In this document: positions 45,878-55,666 of the stretch, piece after piece
Layout of the letters: every line of letters starts with the position of its first letter
How positions within the stretch are numbered: the stretch's first letter is position 1
Origin: Octadecabacter arcticus 238
GTDB taxonomy: Bacteria; Pseudomonadota; Alphaproteobacteria; Rhodobacterales; Rhodobacteraceae
Length of the DNA: 64,000 nucleotides
Assembly: GCF_000155735.2 (NCBI RefSeq)
Contig: NC_020908.1
Span: 4,463,501 to 4,527,500, forward strand
Direction: 5' to 3'
Notes under the pieces: model-generated
Told to the model about the DNA's origin: nothing
Databases searched by the model: none
The model's input: only the letters and a program-made list of their open reading frames with translations
Program-made: the position numbers and the translations under genes

Positions 45878-47065
45878 CTACTCCTTTGGTGGGGCACGAC
45901 ATTGGGGTTTCTGACCACGGCGGAAGGTCTCAATAATGCGCATTGCTCCACCGCAGTCTGGACAAGGTTCTCGTAACGTTAACGGGATGATATCGGCGCT
46001 TGGCGGATCGTCGGGCTTTGCGATTTCTGCCCCGAGCAAGGTGCGGATCTTAGCGAGATTGACCTTGCGGGTTGCGCTGACCAGCAGGCCATAATGCCGG
46101 ATGCGGTGGAAGCCGTCAGGCAGTGTATGGATCAGGAAACGGCGGATGAACTCGTCTGTGGCTAGGCGCATTGTAGTCTGTTGTTCGCCGGTCTTGATCC
46201 GGTAATTCTTCCAGCGGAAAGCGACCGTCTCAGCATCCGCGCTGATCAGGCGGCTGTTAGAAATCGCCACGCGGTGCGTATATCGGCTGAGATAGGCGAG
46301 CACCGCCTCGGGTCCTCCGAAGGGCGGTTTGGCATAGACCACCCATTCTGATTTGCGTAACGGAGCCAGCCATGTGGTGAAGGTGTCGGGGTTCGCCAGA
46401 TTGGTGTGGTCACCAAAGAAGGTAAGTTTGCCCGCGCGATGTAAGGCCAGAAGCCCCTCAGTAAACAAGCGTCGGAACAGTCGAGACAGTACACGCACGT
46501 GCAGAAAGAACCCCGGCTTGCACGCGACCCACCTCTTGCCGTCTTTTGACAATCCGCCACCGGGAATGACCATGTGGATGTGTGGGTGATGTGTCAGCGC
46601 CGAGCCCCAAGTATGTAGAACGCTGGTTAGACCGATGCGTGCGCCAAGTCGCTTGGGATCGGCGGCGATGGTCGTGACGGTCTGCGCAGATGCTTTGAAT
46701 AAAAGTCCATAAATAGCTTTCTTATTCCAATATGCGATGCGGGCGATCTCAGCAGGCAGGGTGAAGACGACGTGGAAGTATTCCACTGGCAGCAGATCGT
46801 CGGCGCGTGCGGCCATCCAGTCGCACGCGGCAGGCCCCTGACATTTGGGACAGTGCCGGTTTTTGCAGGAGTTGTAGGCGATGTGCTGATGATTGCATTC
46901 GCTACATGCCGCCACATGCCCGCCGAGCGCCTCGGTTCGGCAAGCCTCAATCGCTGACATAACCTTGAGCTGAGCCAGGCTAACATGCCCCGCATTGGCC
47001 CACCGCCACGTGGGGCCATAGGAGCGGAAAATGTCAGCGATCTCCAGCTTGTGCCCGGTCTCCAA
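45878..47065 (-). CDS. IS91-family transposase (HUH type)
   Basis: This 395-residue protein has an N-terminal zinc finger (CSECNHQHIAYNSCKNRHCP) and the HUH nuclease motif HHPHIHMVIPGGG. The C-terminal catalytic region is LSRYTHRVAISNSRL, and a second cysteine pair follows (CPDCGG). This is the organisation of IS91-like rolling-circle transposases. It lies directly downstream of a tyrosine recombinase gene in the same direction. The frame is open. Confidence 0.9.
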   Translation of the reverse strand: METGHKLEIADIFRSYGPTWRWANAGHVSLAQLKVMSAIEACRTEALGGHVAACSECNHQHIAYNSCKNRHCPKCQGPAACDWMAARADDLLPVEYFHVVFTLPAEIARIAYWNKKAIYGLLFKASAQTVTTIAADPKRLGARIGLTSVLHTWGSALTHHPHIHMVIPGGGLSKDGKRWVACKPGFFLHVRVLSRLFRRLFTEGLLALHRAGKLTFFGDHTNLANPDTFTTWLAPLRKSEWVVYAKPPFGGPEAVLAYLSRYTHRVAISNSRLISADAETVAFRWKNYRIKTGEQQTTMRLATDEFIRRFLIHTLPDGFHRIRHYGLLVSATRKVNLAKIRTLLGAEIAKPDDPPSADIIPLTLREPCPDCGGAMRIIETFRRGQKPQCRAPPKE

Positions 47066-47074
47066 CCTCGGGTG

Positions 47075-47962
47075 CTACTCGAGCCCCCGTCGTAGCGTGC
47101 GATCTTGCAATTGCTTGAGCCCCTCGAACGGGCTGACCGTATTGCGGATCGTTTTGGCGGCAACGTGGGTGTAGCGGGCTGTCGTGCTCAGTTTTGAATG
47201 CCCAAGCAAAACCTGGATTACGCGTACGTCCGTTCCAGCCTCCAGAAGGTGGGTCGCGAAGCTGTGCCGCAGAGTATGCAGCGTCGCAGGTTTGTTGATC
47301 CCAGCCATATGTTTGGCGGATGTGAAGGCGCGGTTCAATTGGCGCGGGGACAACGGGTTGATCTTTGGTTTGCCGGGAAACAGCCACCCCTCAGGACGTG
47401 CCTCAAGCCAGTACTCACGCAGCAGGTCAAGCAGCCCCGGCGACAGCATGGCCTTGCGATCTTTACCATTCTTACCCTCATCTACATGGATCAGCATCCG
47501 GCCACTGTCGATGTCCACCACTTTGAGATGGCAGACTTCTGAAGCCCGTAGTCCTGCGCCATAGGAGATACCGAGTGCCGCACGATATGTGAGACCTGGT
47601 CCAGGCACCGCCGCCAGCAGATCACCAATTTCCTCGACGCTCAGAACAACAGGCAGCCTCCTCGGTTTGCGTCGGAACTGCATGTATCGTTTCATCTCTT
47701 CGCGCCCGCAGGTCACACCGAAGAATAACCGCAGCGACACAATCCGGGTATTGAAGGTCGACGTCGTCACATCGGTGTCCGTCATGTGAAGCTGATAAGC
47801 CCTGAGTTCGTCAGGTGTCGCCGTATCCGGCGAGCGACCAAGAAATGTCGCAAAATGTTTGATCGCACGGATGTGACCCTTCTGGGTTGTCTCACCAATC
47901 GCGCGGATACGCATATCTTCAATCATCCGCTGGCGCAGCGCCGTTGTCTTCTCTTCCTTCAT
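47075..47962 (-). CDS. Tyrosine recombinase/integrase associated with the IS91 element
   Basis: This 295-residue protein has an N-terminal SAM-like DNA-binding domain (KGHIRAIKHFATFLGRSPDT) and a catalytic domain: SYGAGLRASEVCHLKVVDID with the first arginine, HTLRHSFATHLLEAGTDVRV, and LGHSKLSTTARYTHV with the tyrosine nucleophile. ATG 47962 follows AGGAGG. It ends 9 bases before the transposase gene. Such pairs travel together in one group of IS91-like elements. Confidence 0.88.
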   Translation of the reverse strand: MKEEKTTALRQRMIEDMRIRAIGETTQKGHIRAIKHFATFLGRSPDTATPDELRAYQLHMTDTDVTTSTFNTRIVSLRLFFGVTCGREEMKRYMQFRRKPRRLPVVLSVEEIGDLLAAVPGPGLTYRAALGISYGAGLRASEVCHLKVVDIDSGRMLIHVDEGKNGKDRKAMLSPGLLDLLREYWLEARPEGWLFPGKPKINPLSPRQLNRAFTSAKHMAGINKPATLHTLRHSFATHLLEAGTDVRVIQVLLGHSKLSTTARYTHVAAKTIRNTVSPFEGLKQLQDRTLRRGLE

Positions 47963-48412
47963 GGCAACCTCCTGTTTGTGGATTGAGAAAGCCCCAATCG
48001 TCAAACAGATTTGCCAAATCACAAAACCAAAAGTTCAGGTCAGCATGCAACCACAGCAACAAGCGCAATTGCCGCGAGAGCGGCTTAGTCCTTCCGCCCT
48101 CGTGGCGAATGCTGCATCTGCGATGCTTGGCTGGTAACATTTGATGCAAGCTTATGACCAATAGCGCGCATGAGGGCGGCTTACAGGAGTCGATTGGGAA
48201 TATCCGATTTTGGCTTGATAAGTGTTTATTTTGGGTATGCCCTCTACATGATGTGTTCATTATTTCGAAGCGGACTCAAAATGAACACGAAACTGGTGTG
48301 CTTCAGTGTCCACCGCAGGTGTCATCACGGGTATACCCTAAATGCCGCGCCCGGCCGCTAATTTGCCTGGCTGCCTAGGTTTACGGAACCAGCCAGTCGG
48401 TAAGACGATTGG
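47963..48412. other. Region without a recognisable gene
   Basis: This stretch lies upstream of the recombinase gene and downstream of the IHF-like gene. It probably contains one end of the IS91-type element, but I cannot fix the boundary. Short open frames here lack ribosome sites and recognisable motifs. Confidence 0.4.
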
Positions 48413-48700
48413 TCAGTCTGGGGTGTTCAATCGGTCCCTAATGACTTTTCCTAGCTTGAACCAAGGTATGACCTTTGGCGCCACATCCACACTGGCCCCG
48501 TTCTTCGGGTTTCGCCCAATTCTGCCTTCGCGCTGCCTGCAACTGAAGGCGCCAAAGCCCCGAATTTCGACGCGGTTACCGCGTTCAAGCGCTGCCGTGA
48601 TCGTCTCAAAGATAGTATCGACAACGGCCACCGCCTGTTCATGCATCAGGTGTCGGTTCTCAGCGGCAATTTTTGCGTAAAGCTCTGATCTGATCATCAT
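48413..48700 (-). CDS. Integration host factor beta-subunit paralogue
   Basis: This 95-residue HU/IHF-fold protein starts MIRSELYAKIAAENRHLM, continues with dimer helices and the DNA-bending arm (EIRGFGAFSCRQREGRIGRN), and ends in PKNGASVDVAPKVIPWFKLG. The length and RxGRNPK..V.V arm match IhfB. The sequence is a divergent copy, probably additional to a chromosomal IhfB. Tandem start codons lie at 48700 and 48697. Confidence 0.88.
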   Translation of the reverse strand: MMIRSELYAKIAAENRHLMHEQAVAVVDTIFETITAALERGNRVEIRGFGAFSCRQREGRIGRNPKNGASVDVAPKVIPWFKLGKVIRDRLNTPD

Positions 48701-48929
48701 GCGTCTCTGTAAGTGGCTTTGCTTTCTATCATGTGTGCGACATTCTGGCCGTGAGCGATAGTGGAAAGACCCTGATTTAGCTAGCAGCGATGGCTATGGA
48801 CTAAGTTGGGCCTCTCCAGTCGAGCTACGCCCTCTCTGCGAGCCCCCACCACTGCGTTCTCACCTTGATTGTCGCGCTACAATCGTATGCTACTCTCACC
48901 CAATAGGATAACGGGGAGATGGCGCAGGC

Positions 48930-50177
48930 ATGGCGAAGCAGGTAACACATAAGTGGGCTTTCAAGGCAGGAATGCGGGCGCGTTCTTACAATTGGAAATC
49001 TTCAGCCAAAGCCATAGCCCGACTCAAGTCTACGGTTTCAGAAATCAAAGCGGTGAATTGCTCTGACCCGGCGGCGGCGGCCGAAGGGGTGATTGCGCTT
49101 GCCGAGCGGATCTGGCCCGCTTTTGAATATATTGATACGTCGTCCGGAGCTTTGGGCAGTGCTATCAACGGGACGCTAGAAGCGCTGATACCAATCTTGG
49201 TCGCGGCACCCGCCGATGAGGCGACCCGTGCCAAATGGCTGGACCGGCTGCGCCAGGCAATCCAGGACGATGGCGTTGACTATCTTTTCCCTTTCTCTGA
49301 ACACTTTGGAGAAATCGCCAAATTTCCAAAACTGATGAACCAGCATGCCGATCTGGACCTCGACATAATCCGGCACGCCTGGTCGGATTGGGAGCGGTTT
49401 TCTTATGTCACGACTGTAACGCTAACCTTATCCTGTCTTCTTGAGGTTGAACGCTATGAAGATTTGACTGAGGTGTTGGCGCTACCGAAGTCGCGTTCCT
49501 GGTACTATGAGCGATTTGCAGCGCAAGCACTTTTGCGGCAGGGGCGAGATGATGAGGCTTTGGCCTTTGCGCAGGTCATGTTGGAAGCAGGTCGCCAGTC
49601 CTACAATTATGCAGAGATTTGCAAGTTCTGCGAAGACATTCTGGTGCGTCAGGGGAAGGCAGATGATGCGTATAGTCGCTTTGGTTTACCAACGGCTGCG
49701 GGCAACACCTATCTATCCATGTGGCGCAGTTTATTCAAACGTTACCCCGATAGAGACCCGCGCGGAATTCTCGAAGATCTGATGGGCCTCTATGACGCCA
49801 AGGGCAAATGGTTTGCCACGGCCAAGACAGCTGGATTTTTGGATATCGCACTCGACTGCGCGGCAGACACCGCCGTGGAACCTGCAACACTTATTCGAGC
49901 CGCACGAGACTTTACGACTAAGGATCCGGCATTTGCTGCCATGGTGGCGCTTCAAGCCATTGCGCATCTGCTTGCAGGCCGAGGCTATGAGGCAATCCCG
50001 TCTGATCTCGATGCAGCCGCCAGTCATCTCTTGGCTGCTACCACCAAGTTGGACCAAGTGGGTTGGGCACTTCAGGCGCTTCGCCGACTAGAAACGGCCC
50101 CACCTCCACATGCAGATGGGCTCATGATGCTGCGGCTGCGTGCTACGATCGCCCTCTTTGAGAACGCGGTGGTGTAG
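48930..50177 (+). CDS. Hypothetical alpha-solenoid protein (DUF6880-like)
   Basis: This 415-residue soluble protein is predicted to be mostly helical, with repeat-like pairs (YYERFAAQALLRQGRDDEAL; ICKFCEDILVRQGKADDAYS). The segment KWLDRLRQAIQDDGVDYLFP is what suggests DUF6880, a family without known biochemistry. No signal peptide or catalytic motif is seen. GGGGAG precedes the start. It stands alone between the IHF-like gene and the sigma factor. Confidence 0.6.
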   Translation: MAKQVTHKWAFKAGMRARSYNWKSSAKAIARLKSTVSEIKAVNCSDPAAAAEGVIALAERIWPAFEYIDTSSGALGSAINGTLEALIPILVAAPADEATRAKWLDRLRQAIQDDGVDYLFPFSEHFGEIAKFPKLMNQHADLDLDIIRHAWSDWERFSYVTTVTLTLSCLLEVERYEDLTEVLALPKSRSWYYERFAAQALLRQGRDDEALAFAQVMLEAGRQSYNYAEICKFCEDILVRQGKADDAYSRFGLPTAAGNTYLSMWRSLFKRYPDRDPRGILEDLMGLYDAKGKWFATAKTAGFLDIALDCAADTAVEPATLIRAARDFTTKDPAFAAMVALQAIAHLLAGRGYEAIPSDLDAAASHLLAATTKLDQVGWALQALRRLETAPPPHADGLMMLRLRATIALFENAVV

Positions 50178-50640
50178 TTTTAGTCACGCGAGCCCGCGAT
50201 TGCGTAGAAACTTAAGGTCATTGATCATGCGAGATTAGGGACCAAAGTGGAAACCATAGCGCCGAAGCTGTGGGACGGTTTCACAGCGAGCTGCGTCAGA
50301 AGGCTGACAACAGATAGGAACAACCGCGTCGAATGTGAAAATCCCACAACATTTTGAAGTTGTAGGACTCAGTTTTGGAACGAATTTTGAGACCGCATAT
50401 TTAGCCTCCTACCACCTTCCCATAAAGTATAGTTTACGGGACTGGCGCTTTCAGTCAAACTTTTACATGAACGGTCCAAAGCCGACTTCCGTCCACCGTC
50501 ATCATGCTGCGTCGCTGCTTTCGTATTGCTGCCATTCATGCAGGGCGCAGCATTTTCGAAGCTGAAACGTCAGTCAGCCGGACGGAGCTGCCGTTCGCTG
50601 CACACGCGTAAATGGCTACTTTAGGAGATCACCCCAGTTG
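50178..50640. other. Region without a recognisable gene
   Basis: This stretch separates two convergent genes. I find no gene, IS fragment or clear terminator hairpin in it. The short open frame at 50335-50562 has no recognisable features. Confidence 0.5.
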
Positions 50641-51882
50641 TTAACTGGTAGGTTTGACAAGCCTTGCGGCTAACTGGCTTGCCTTGCAGCGTAAAAACTC
50701 CCGCTCCGGCTCGTTTTCAGACAATTCAATTGCGTGTTCGAAACTTTTCTTCGCCAATTGGGCCTCACCCAACCGTCCCAGAAAATCTGCCCGTGCAGCC
50801 CAGTAAGGCTGATAACGATCCAACGCACCACCCGCAGCGACCTCATCCAACATTGCCAAACCGCGCGCCACCGATATTGCATAAGACACTGCAACCGATT
50901 GATTGATACGAACCACTGGCGACGGCTGCGCGCGGTACAATACTTCGTACAAAGCCACGATCTCTGGCCAATCTGTCTCATCCCAATCCGCCGCCTGCCC
51001 ATGTACGGCATGTATGGCCGCTTGCAATTGAAACGGCCCGATCCGTCCTCGCCCCCAAGCCAGCCTAAGCAACGCCACGCCTTCTTCGATCTTCGTCCAA
51101 TTCCATCGTGATCGGTTTTGCGCATCTAACGGCACAAACGCTCCAGTCATGTCTAGCCGCGCCGCTCGTCGTGCATCATGAATCAACATCAGCGCAAGCA
51201 GCCCTGCTACTTCCGGTTCCTCTGGCATAAAATCGAAGATGATTCGCCCCAAGCGGATAGCCTCGCCGCTCAGATCGCCACGCTCAATACCTTTGTTGAA
51301 AATCAGATAAATCACTTTCAACACTGAACTCAATCGCTCCGCCAACTCGTTCGGCTCAGGCACGCGGTAGGGAATGCCCGTCGCCGAAATCTTCTTTTTC
51401 GCCCGCGTTAAACGCGCCGACATAGCATCCACATTGTCCAAGAAGGCCATTGCGATTTCTTCCGTCGACAGTCCACCCAGGGTTCGTAAAGTCAGCGCAA
51501 CGCGGGTCTTCTCCTCCAATGCAGGGTGGCAACAGGTAAAAATCATTTTTAACCGTTCGTCGCCAAATCCTTCTACCTTGTCCTCCGCGACTCTATCTAG
51601 CTCCATCAAGTAGGCGATCTCGCCCTGCTTTGAAGCGAAATTCGCGGACCGCCGTATCCGGTCGATCGCCTTCCTCCACGCGACAGAAATCAACCAACCA
51701 GCTGGGGATTTAGGTAACCCTTTAACCGCCCAAGTATTCATCGCGACAAGGACCGCGTCTTGCAAACAATCCTCAGCCAGTTGAAAGTCGCCTAGGCGCT
51801 TTACCAGCGACGCCAAAATGCGCCCCCACTCTTCACGAACACAACGTTCAATCGCGCGGTCTAAAGATCGTGGGGGCAGCAT
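50641..51882 (-). CDS. ECF42-type RNA polymerase sigma factor with C-terminal extension
   Basis: This 413-residue protein has sigma-70 region 2 (GDFQLAEDCLQDAVLVAMNT; PAGWLISVAWRKAIDRIRRS) and region 4 (LGGLSTEEIAMAFLDNVDAM). A long helical C-terminal domain follows (LALMLIHDARRAARLD; YQPYWAARADFLGRLGEAQL). Sigma factors of this build (ECF42) have no anti-sigma factor and are encoded next to DGPF-domain proteins. The DGPF gene is indeed 8 bases upstream, but it is interrupted by IS66. Confidence 0.88.
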   Translation of the reverse strand: MLPPRSLDRAIERCVREEWGRILASLVKRLGDFQLAEDCLQDAVLVAMNTWAVKGLPKSPAGWLISVAWRKAIDRIRRSANFASKQGEIAYLMELDRVAEDKVEGFGDERLKMIFTCCHPALEEKTRVALTLRTLGGLSTEEIAMAFLDNVDAMSARLTRAKKKISATGIPYRVPEPNELAERLSSVLKVIYLIFNKGIERGDLSGEAIRLGRIIFDFMPEEPEVAGLLALMLIHDARRAARLDMTGAFVPLDAQNRSRWNWTKIEEGVALLRLAWGRGRIGPFQLQAAIHAVHGQAADWDETDWPEIVALYEVLYRAQPSPVVRINQSVAVSYAISVARGLAMLDEVAAGGALDRYQPYWAARADFLGRLGEAQLAKKSFEHAIELSENEPEREFLRCKASQLAARLVKPTS

Positions 51883-52238
51883 CTGCTAACTCAACTATCC
51901 CAGACCATCACCGGACGTACTTCAATGCGACCATGCTCTGCTGTCGGGATTTGTGCGGCGTATTTCACCGCCTCGTCCAAATTCTCACATTCCAACAAAT
52001 AGTAGCCACCCAAGTGTTCCTTGGTTTCCGCAAATGGCCCATCCATAATTTCAGTTTTCCCACCACGCACAGATACTGATGTCGCTGTCTCGACGCCTTG
52101 CAGCGCATCGGCATGCAACATCTTGCCATCCTTTGTCACAGCTTCCGTGAACGCCTGATAGCCGTGCATGAACGGCCCAAACGCCTCGGTCCCGGGTTGC
52201 GGGCCAACAGCGGGATCAGCGTAGATAAGACACATAAA

Positions 52239-53852
52239 GTAACTCCCAAGCACCCCAGCCGATAACGGGTTTTTGTCAGTTTTGATGTTTGAATCCAAGG
52301 TCTCCTTGGTTATTAGGCGCATGAATTTTCTGTTGTGGTCTGAATTTCGTGGCGCTGTGACGATTTCTCTGAATCATTGGTGGAATGGACCAAGTTACTG
52401 CTCTTGAACAACTCCTCGCCACGGCTCTGCGCAGGATCGCCGAGTTGGAAGCCGCGTTGGCGAGCATGGCGCAAGAGAATGCGGATCTGCGGCGTCAGTT
52501 GGCCAAGAACAGCAGTAATAGTAGCAAGCCGCCTTCGAGTGATGGGTTGAAGAAGCCGGTACCGCGTAGCCTGCGTGGTAAGTTGGGTAAGAAAAGTGGT
52601 GGCCAAGTTGGCCACCGAGGCGACACCCTACGTCAGACAGCAACGCCTGACTTTGTGGAGCGACATGAGGCTGAGGCCTGTGGCACCTGTCAGCATGGCT
52701 TGACGGCTGGGATGATCAAGGCGGTGGAGAGGCGTCAGGTTTATGACATACCGGTGCCGCGTCTGGAGGTCACAGAGCATCAGGCAGCGATTTATTGTTG
52801 TGGCCATTGCCGAGCCACGACGACAGCCACCTTTCCCGATGGCGTGAATGCACACGTGCAATACGGTAAGCGCATTCGGGCGGCGGCGGTCTACTGCAAT
52901 GTTCAGCAGCTGATCCCCGAGGATCGGGTCTGCCAACTCCTGCGTGATTTGTTTGGTGCCACCAGCCTATGCGCGGCCAGCGTGACCAACTGGGTGAACG
53001 GCACAGCGCGTACCTTGGGTGGCGTCGTCGAACACATTCTGGCCCGGCTCAATGAAGGCGGCGTTCGGCATCTGGATGAGACCGGACTTCGTGTTGCTGG
53101 TAAGCTGCACTGGCTGCACTCAATCAGCGATCTCGCCTTCACGCATTATCGCATCAGCGCCAAGCGCGGTGCTGTTCCATCCTTCCTGACCGGCGGGACA
53201 ATTGTTCATGACCACTGGAAGTCCTATTACGCCCATATGAGTGGGGTGGACGCGCACGCCCTGTGCGGGGCGCATCATTTACGGGAACTCAAGGCCATCG
53301 AAGAAATCGAAAAGGAGCCGTGGGCGTGCGCGATGAGCGTGCTGCGCAACAGCGCCAATCAGCTCAAGTGCGCGGCTCAGGGGCGAGGCGAGACCGAACT
53401 CCCCACGTCGGTTCACCACGGCATCCTCACCAAATACATGGCAATCCTCACCGAGGGCCTCGCCTTCCATGAGCGACAAGACCCACTGGCTAGACGCACT
53501 GGTGCGCGAGGCCGAAAAGCCAGGCGGCCAGGCCATAACCTTCTGGTCCGCTTGCGCGACTACCGTGATGACGTCCTAAGGTTCCTTACGGACTTCACAG
53601 TTCCCTTCACCAACAATCAGGCCGAACGGGACCTGCGCATGATGAAGTTGCGCATGAAAATCTCGGGAACTTTCCGCACCCTCGAGGGCGCGCAGGTCTT
53701 CGCTGACATCAGATCCGTCATCTCGACGGTCAGAAAACACGGGGGCAATATCCTCGAAACACTCACCCTATCACCACAACAGATCATCGCTCGGCTCTAA
53801 CGTCGCAAGGGCAACACAAAACCCGATATCCGATGGGGTCCTTGGGAGTTAC
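52239..53852 (+). mobile_element. IS66-family element (TnpC only), copy B
   Basis: The ends GTAACTCCCAAGCACCCCAG and the complement of GTAACTCCCAAGGACCCCAT are flanked by the 8-bp duplication CACATAAA (52231-52238 and 53853-53860). The element is inverted relative to copy A and carries an intact transposase gene. It is the cause of the broken DGPF gene. Confidence 0.93.
52385..53800 (+). CDS. tnpC: IS66-family transposase (TnpC)
   Basis: This 471-residue protein has an N-terminal leucine-zipper-like region (TALEQLLATALRRIAELEAA), a basic linker with GKKSGGQVGHRGDTL, and a CxxC zinc motif region (ACGTCQHG, YCCGHCRA). The IS66 DDE domain follows (HLDETGLRVAGKLHW; IVHDHWKSYYAH; FTNNQAERDLRMMKLRMK). 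It is complete, unlike copy A, and could act on both copies. Confidence 0.92.
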   Translation: MDQVTALEQLLATALRRIAELEAALASMAQENADLRRQLAKNSSNSSKPPSSDGLKKPVPRSLRGKLGKKSGGQVGHRGDTLRQTATPDFVERHEAEACGTCQHGLTAGMIKAVERRQVYDIPVPRLEVTEHQAAIYCCGHCRATTTATFPDGVNAHVQYGKRIRAAAVYCNVQQLIPEDRVCQLLRDLFGATSLCAASVTNWVNGTARTLGGVVEHILARLNEGGVRHLDETGLRVAGKLHWLHSISDLAFTHYRISAKRGAVPSFLTGGTIVHDHWKSYYAHMSGVDAHALCGAHHLRELKAIEEIEKEPWACAMSVLRNSANQLKCAAQGRGETELPTSVHHGILTKYMAILTEGLAFHERQDPLARRTGARGRKARRPGHNLLVRLRDYRDDVLRFLTDFTVPFTNNQAERDLRMMKLRMKISGTFRTLEGAQVFADIRSVISTVRKHGGNILETLTLSPQQIIARL

Positions 53853-53867
53853 CACATAAATTGCATT

Positions 53868-54119
53868 TATTTTCCTCCAAGTTAACCAGACACCCAATGG
53901 CCTCTGTACCTTCTAGTCGAATGATAAACGCTCAGACCGACATTGGCGTAGCGTTTATTTTGAAAAACTGTCTGGTGGATAACGATAGATCTGTCAGTGA
54001 AGGAGGAACAACCTGGCTGTATACACCCACATTCCCCAAGTAGACCTCTGATTTTGCTATCCTGATTGTGGTATTTCGTATATAAATCATGGTGTTGACG
54101 GCTGATAAGGGAGCATTTT
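53868..54119. promoter_or_regulatory. Upstream region of the DGPF-sigma operon with two inverted repeats
   Basis: Going leftward (minus strand), this is the promoter side of the interrupted DGPF gene. It contains ATAACGCT-type arms ATAAACGCT (53924-53932) and AGCGTTTAT (53950-53958). Outside them lie ACCAGACA (53885-53892) and TGTCTGGT (53969-53976). The right part, from about 54035, probably belongs to the IS1380 element. Confidence 0.4.
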
Positions 54120-55475
54120 ATGGATCACCCAGAGGGTGTGGACTCGCAGCGGGCAGATCGGGTGGATTTCGACCGTCGTGTGCGGCTTGAGTTCAATGGC
54201 ACGCAGCTCAGTTCCGACGGCGGTCTCTTGGTAATGCGCGAGCTTGACGACGCGCTCGGGCTGTCCGATCTGGCGTCAGCGGCACTGCGCGACACCCGCA
54301 CAGGCAAGAACTCCGTCCATCGACTCGATGGGCTGTTCCGGCAATCGGTGTTTGGTCGTCTGGCCGGATACGAGGATGTCAACGACGCCGACCGGCTGGC
54401 CCTCGATCCGGTCATGCGTCAGGTTGTTGGCGGCAGGGCTGTCGATGCGCAGGCAGCATCGGCCTCGCAGATGGGGCGGTTCGAGACCGAGACGCTGGCC
54501 CTGCCCGAGAACCGGGCGGCGCTGGCCGATCTGAACGGCACGTGGATTGACCGCTTTCATGATCGCAACGGGCTGAAGTACATCACGCTGGACATGGACA
54601 GCTCGGTCAGCCCGACCCATGGCGATCAGGAAGGCACAGCGTGGAACGGGCATTTCGACTGCACCTGCTACCACCCAAACTTCTTGTTCAACCAGTTCGG
54701 CATGCTGGAACGCTGCGCCCTGCGCAATGGCAACGTTCACAGCGCTGACGGCTGGCGAGATGTCCTCGACCCCGTCATCGCACGCTATGCTGACCGCAAC
54801 ATAGGGGGCCGCTTCTTCCGAGCGGACGCCGCCTATGCGATCCCTGCGATCTATGCGCGGCTGGAAGAGGCGGGCTATTTTTACGCCATCCGGCTGCCCG
54901 CCAACAACGTCTTGCGCGAGAGGATCGGGCATTGGCTGACGCGGCCCGTGGGACGTCCGTCGCAGACCAAGGTCAAGCGTTTCCATGAGGATTTCAAGTA
55001 TCAGGCGCAAAGTTGGGACAAACCACGCCGGGTGATTGCCAAGATCGAGTGGCACCCGGGCGAGCTGTTCCCCCGCATTGGCTTCATCGTCACCAACCTG
55101 CCGATGGATCCAGACTGGGTGGTGAGGTTCTACAATCAGAGGGGCACCGCCGAGCAGCACATTAAAGAGGGCAAATACGCCTTCCGCTGGACGCGCCTGT
55201 CGTGCAAGCGGTTCCGCAACAACGAGGTGCGGCTGCAACTTCACGCGCTGGCCTACAACCTCGCCAGCTTTCTGCGCCGCATCGAACTGCCCGAGGAAAT
55301 GGCCGACTGGTCACTGACCAGCCTGCAGCTGAAGCTGATCAAGATCGGCGCCCGCGTTGTGCGCCACGCCCGGACCATCACCTTCCAACTCGCAGAGGTC
55401 GCCGTCACGGGCCCGATGGTGCGCGCCATCCTTGCCACCATCCGCCGACTGCGAGCCCCTCCGGTATGCGCCTGA
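54120..55475 (+). CDS. IS1380-family transposase
   Basis: This 451-residue protein has the IS1380 pattern: FNGTQLSSDGGLLVMRELDD, ITLDMDSSVSPTHGDQEGTA with a catalytic aspartate, FFRADAAYAIPAIYARLEEA, and YNQRGTAEQHIKEGKYAFRW with the C-terminal glutamate. GGGAGCA precedes the ATG. The frame is intact. Terminal repeats are probably near 54040 and 55615, but I could not define them exactly. Confidence 0.9.
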   Translation: MDHPEGVDSQRADRVDFDRRVRLEFNGTQLSSDGGLLVMRELDDALGLSDLASAALRDTRTGKNSVHRLDGLFRQSVFGRLAGYEDVNDADRLALDPVMRQVVGGRAVDAQAASASQMGRFETETLALPENRAALADLNGTWIDRFHDRNGLKYITLDMDSSVSPTHGDQEGTAWNGHFDCTCYHPNFLFNQFGMLERCALRNGNVHSADGWRDVLDPVIARYADRNIGGRFFRADAAYAIPAIYARLEEAGYFYAIRLPANNVLRERIGHWLTRPVGRPSQTKVKRFHEDFKYQAQSWDKPRRVIAKIEWHPGELFPRIGFIVTNLPMDPDWVVRFYNQRGTAEQHIKEGKYAFRWTRLSCKRFRNNEVRLQLHALAYNLASFLRRIELPEEMADWSLTSLQLKLIKIGARVVRHARTITFQLAEVAVTGPMVRAILATIRRLRAPPVCA

Positions 55476-55666
55476 CAGCGGTCCAACCCCAAACTGAACG
55501 AAAGCGGCAGGACAGGACTGTCCAACGCGCTGAAAATCCTCGCCTCCGGGCCAGCACGGCACCGGTTCGAAGCATGAGGCACCCGCCTTCAGGCGTTTCC
55601 GCAACTCCGGAGACCCTCAGAGGAAAAAGATACTTGATCCGAAGGCCTGATCAGGCGATCTTCGCA

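Larger units (their letters stand above)
51891..53867 (-). pseudogene. YCII/DGPF-domain protein interrupted by IS66 copy B
   Basis: The main part (51891-52238) reads CLIYADPAVGPQPGTEAFGP, then MDGPFAETKEHLGGYYLLEC with the DGPF motif, to a stop at 51891. The missing start lies beyond the IS at 53853-53867. There GGAGGAAAATAA precedes ATG CAA TTT ATG TG, giving MQFMCLIY once the IS is removed. The target duplication CACATAAA lies within these codons. Without the IS the gene would encode about 120 residues in an operon with the ECF42 sigma factor. Confidence 0.9.

Noticed and set aside
50335..50565. Open frame of 76 codons after the DUF6880-like gene
   Set aside because: It has no recognisable domain, no ribosome site, and composition unlike neighbouring genes.
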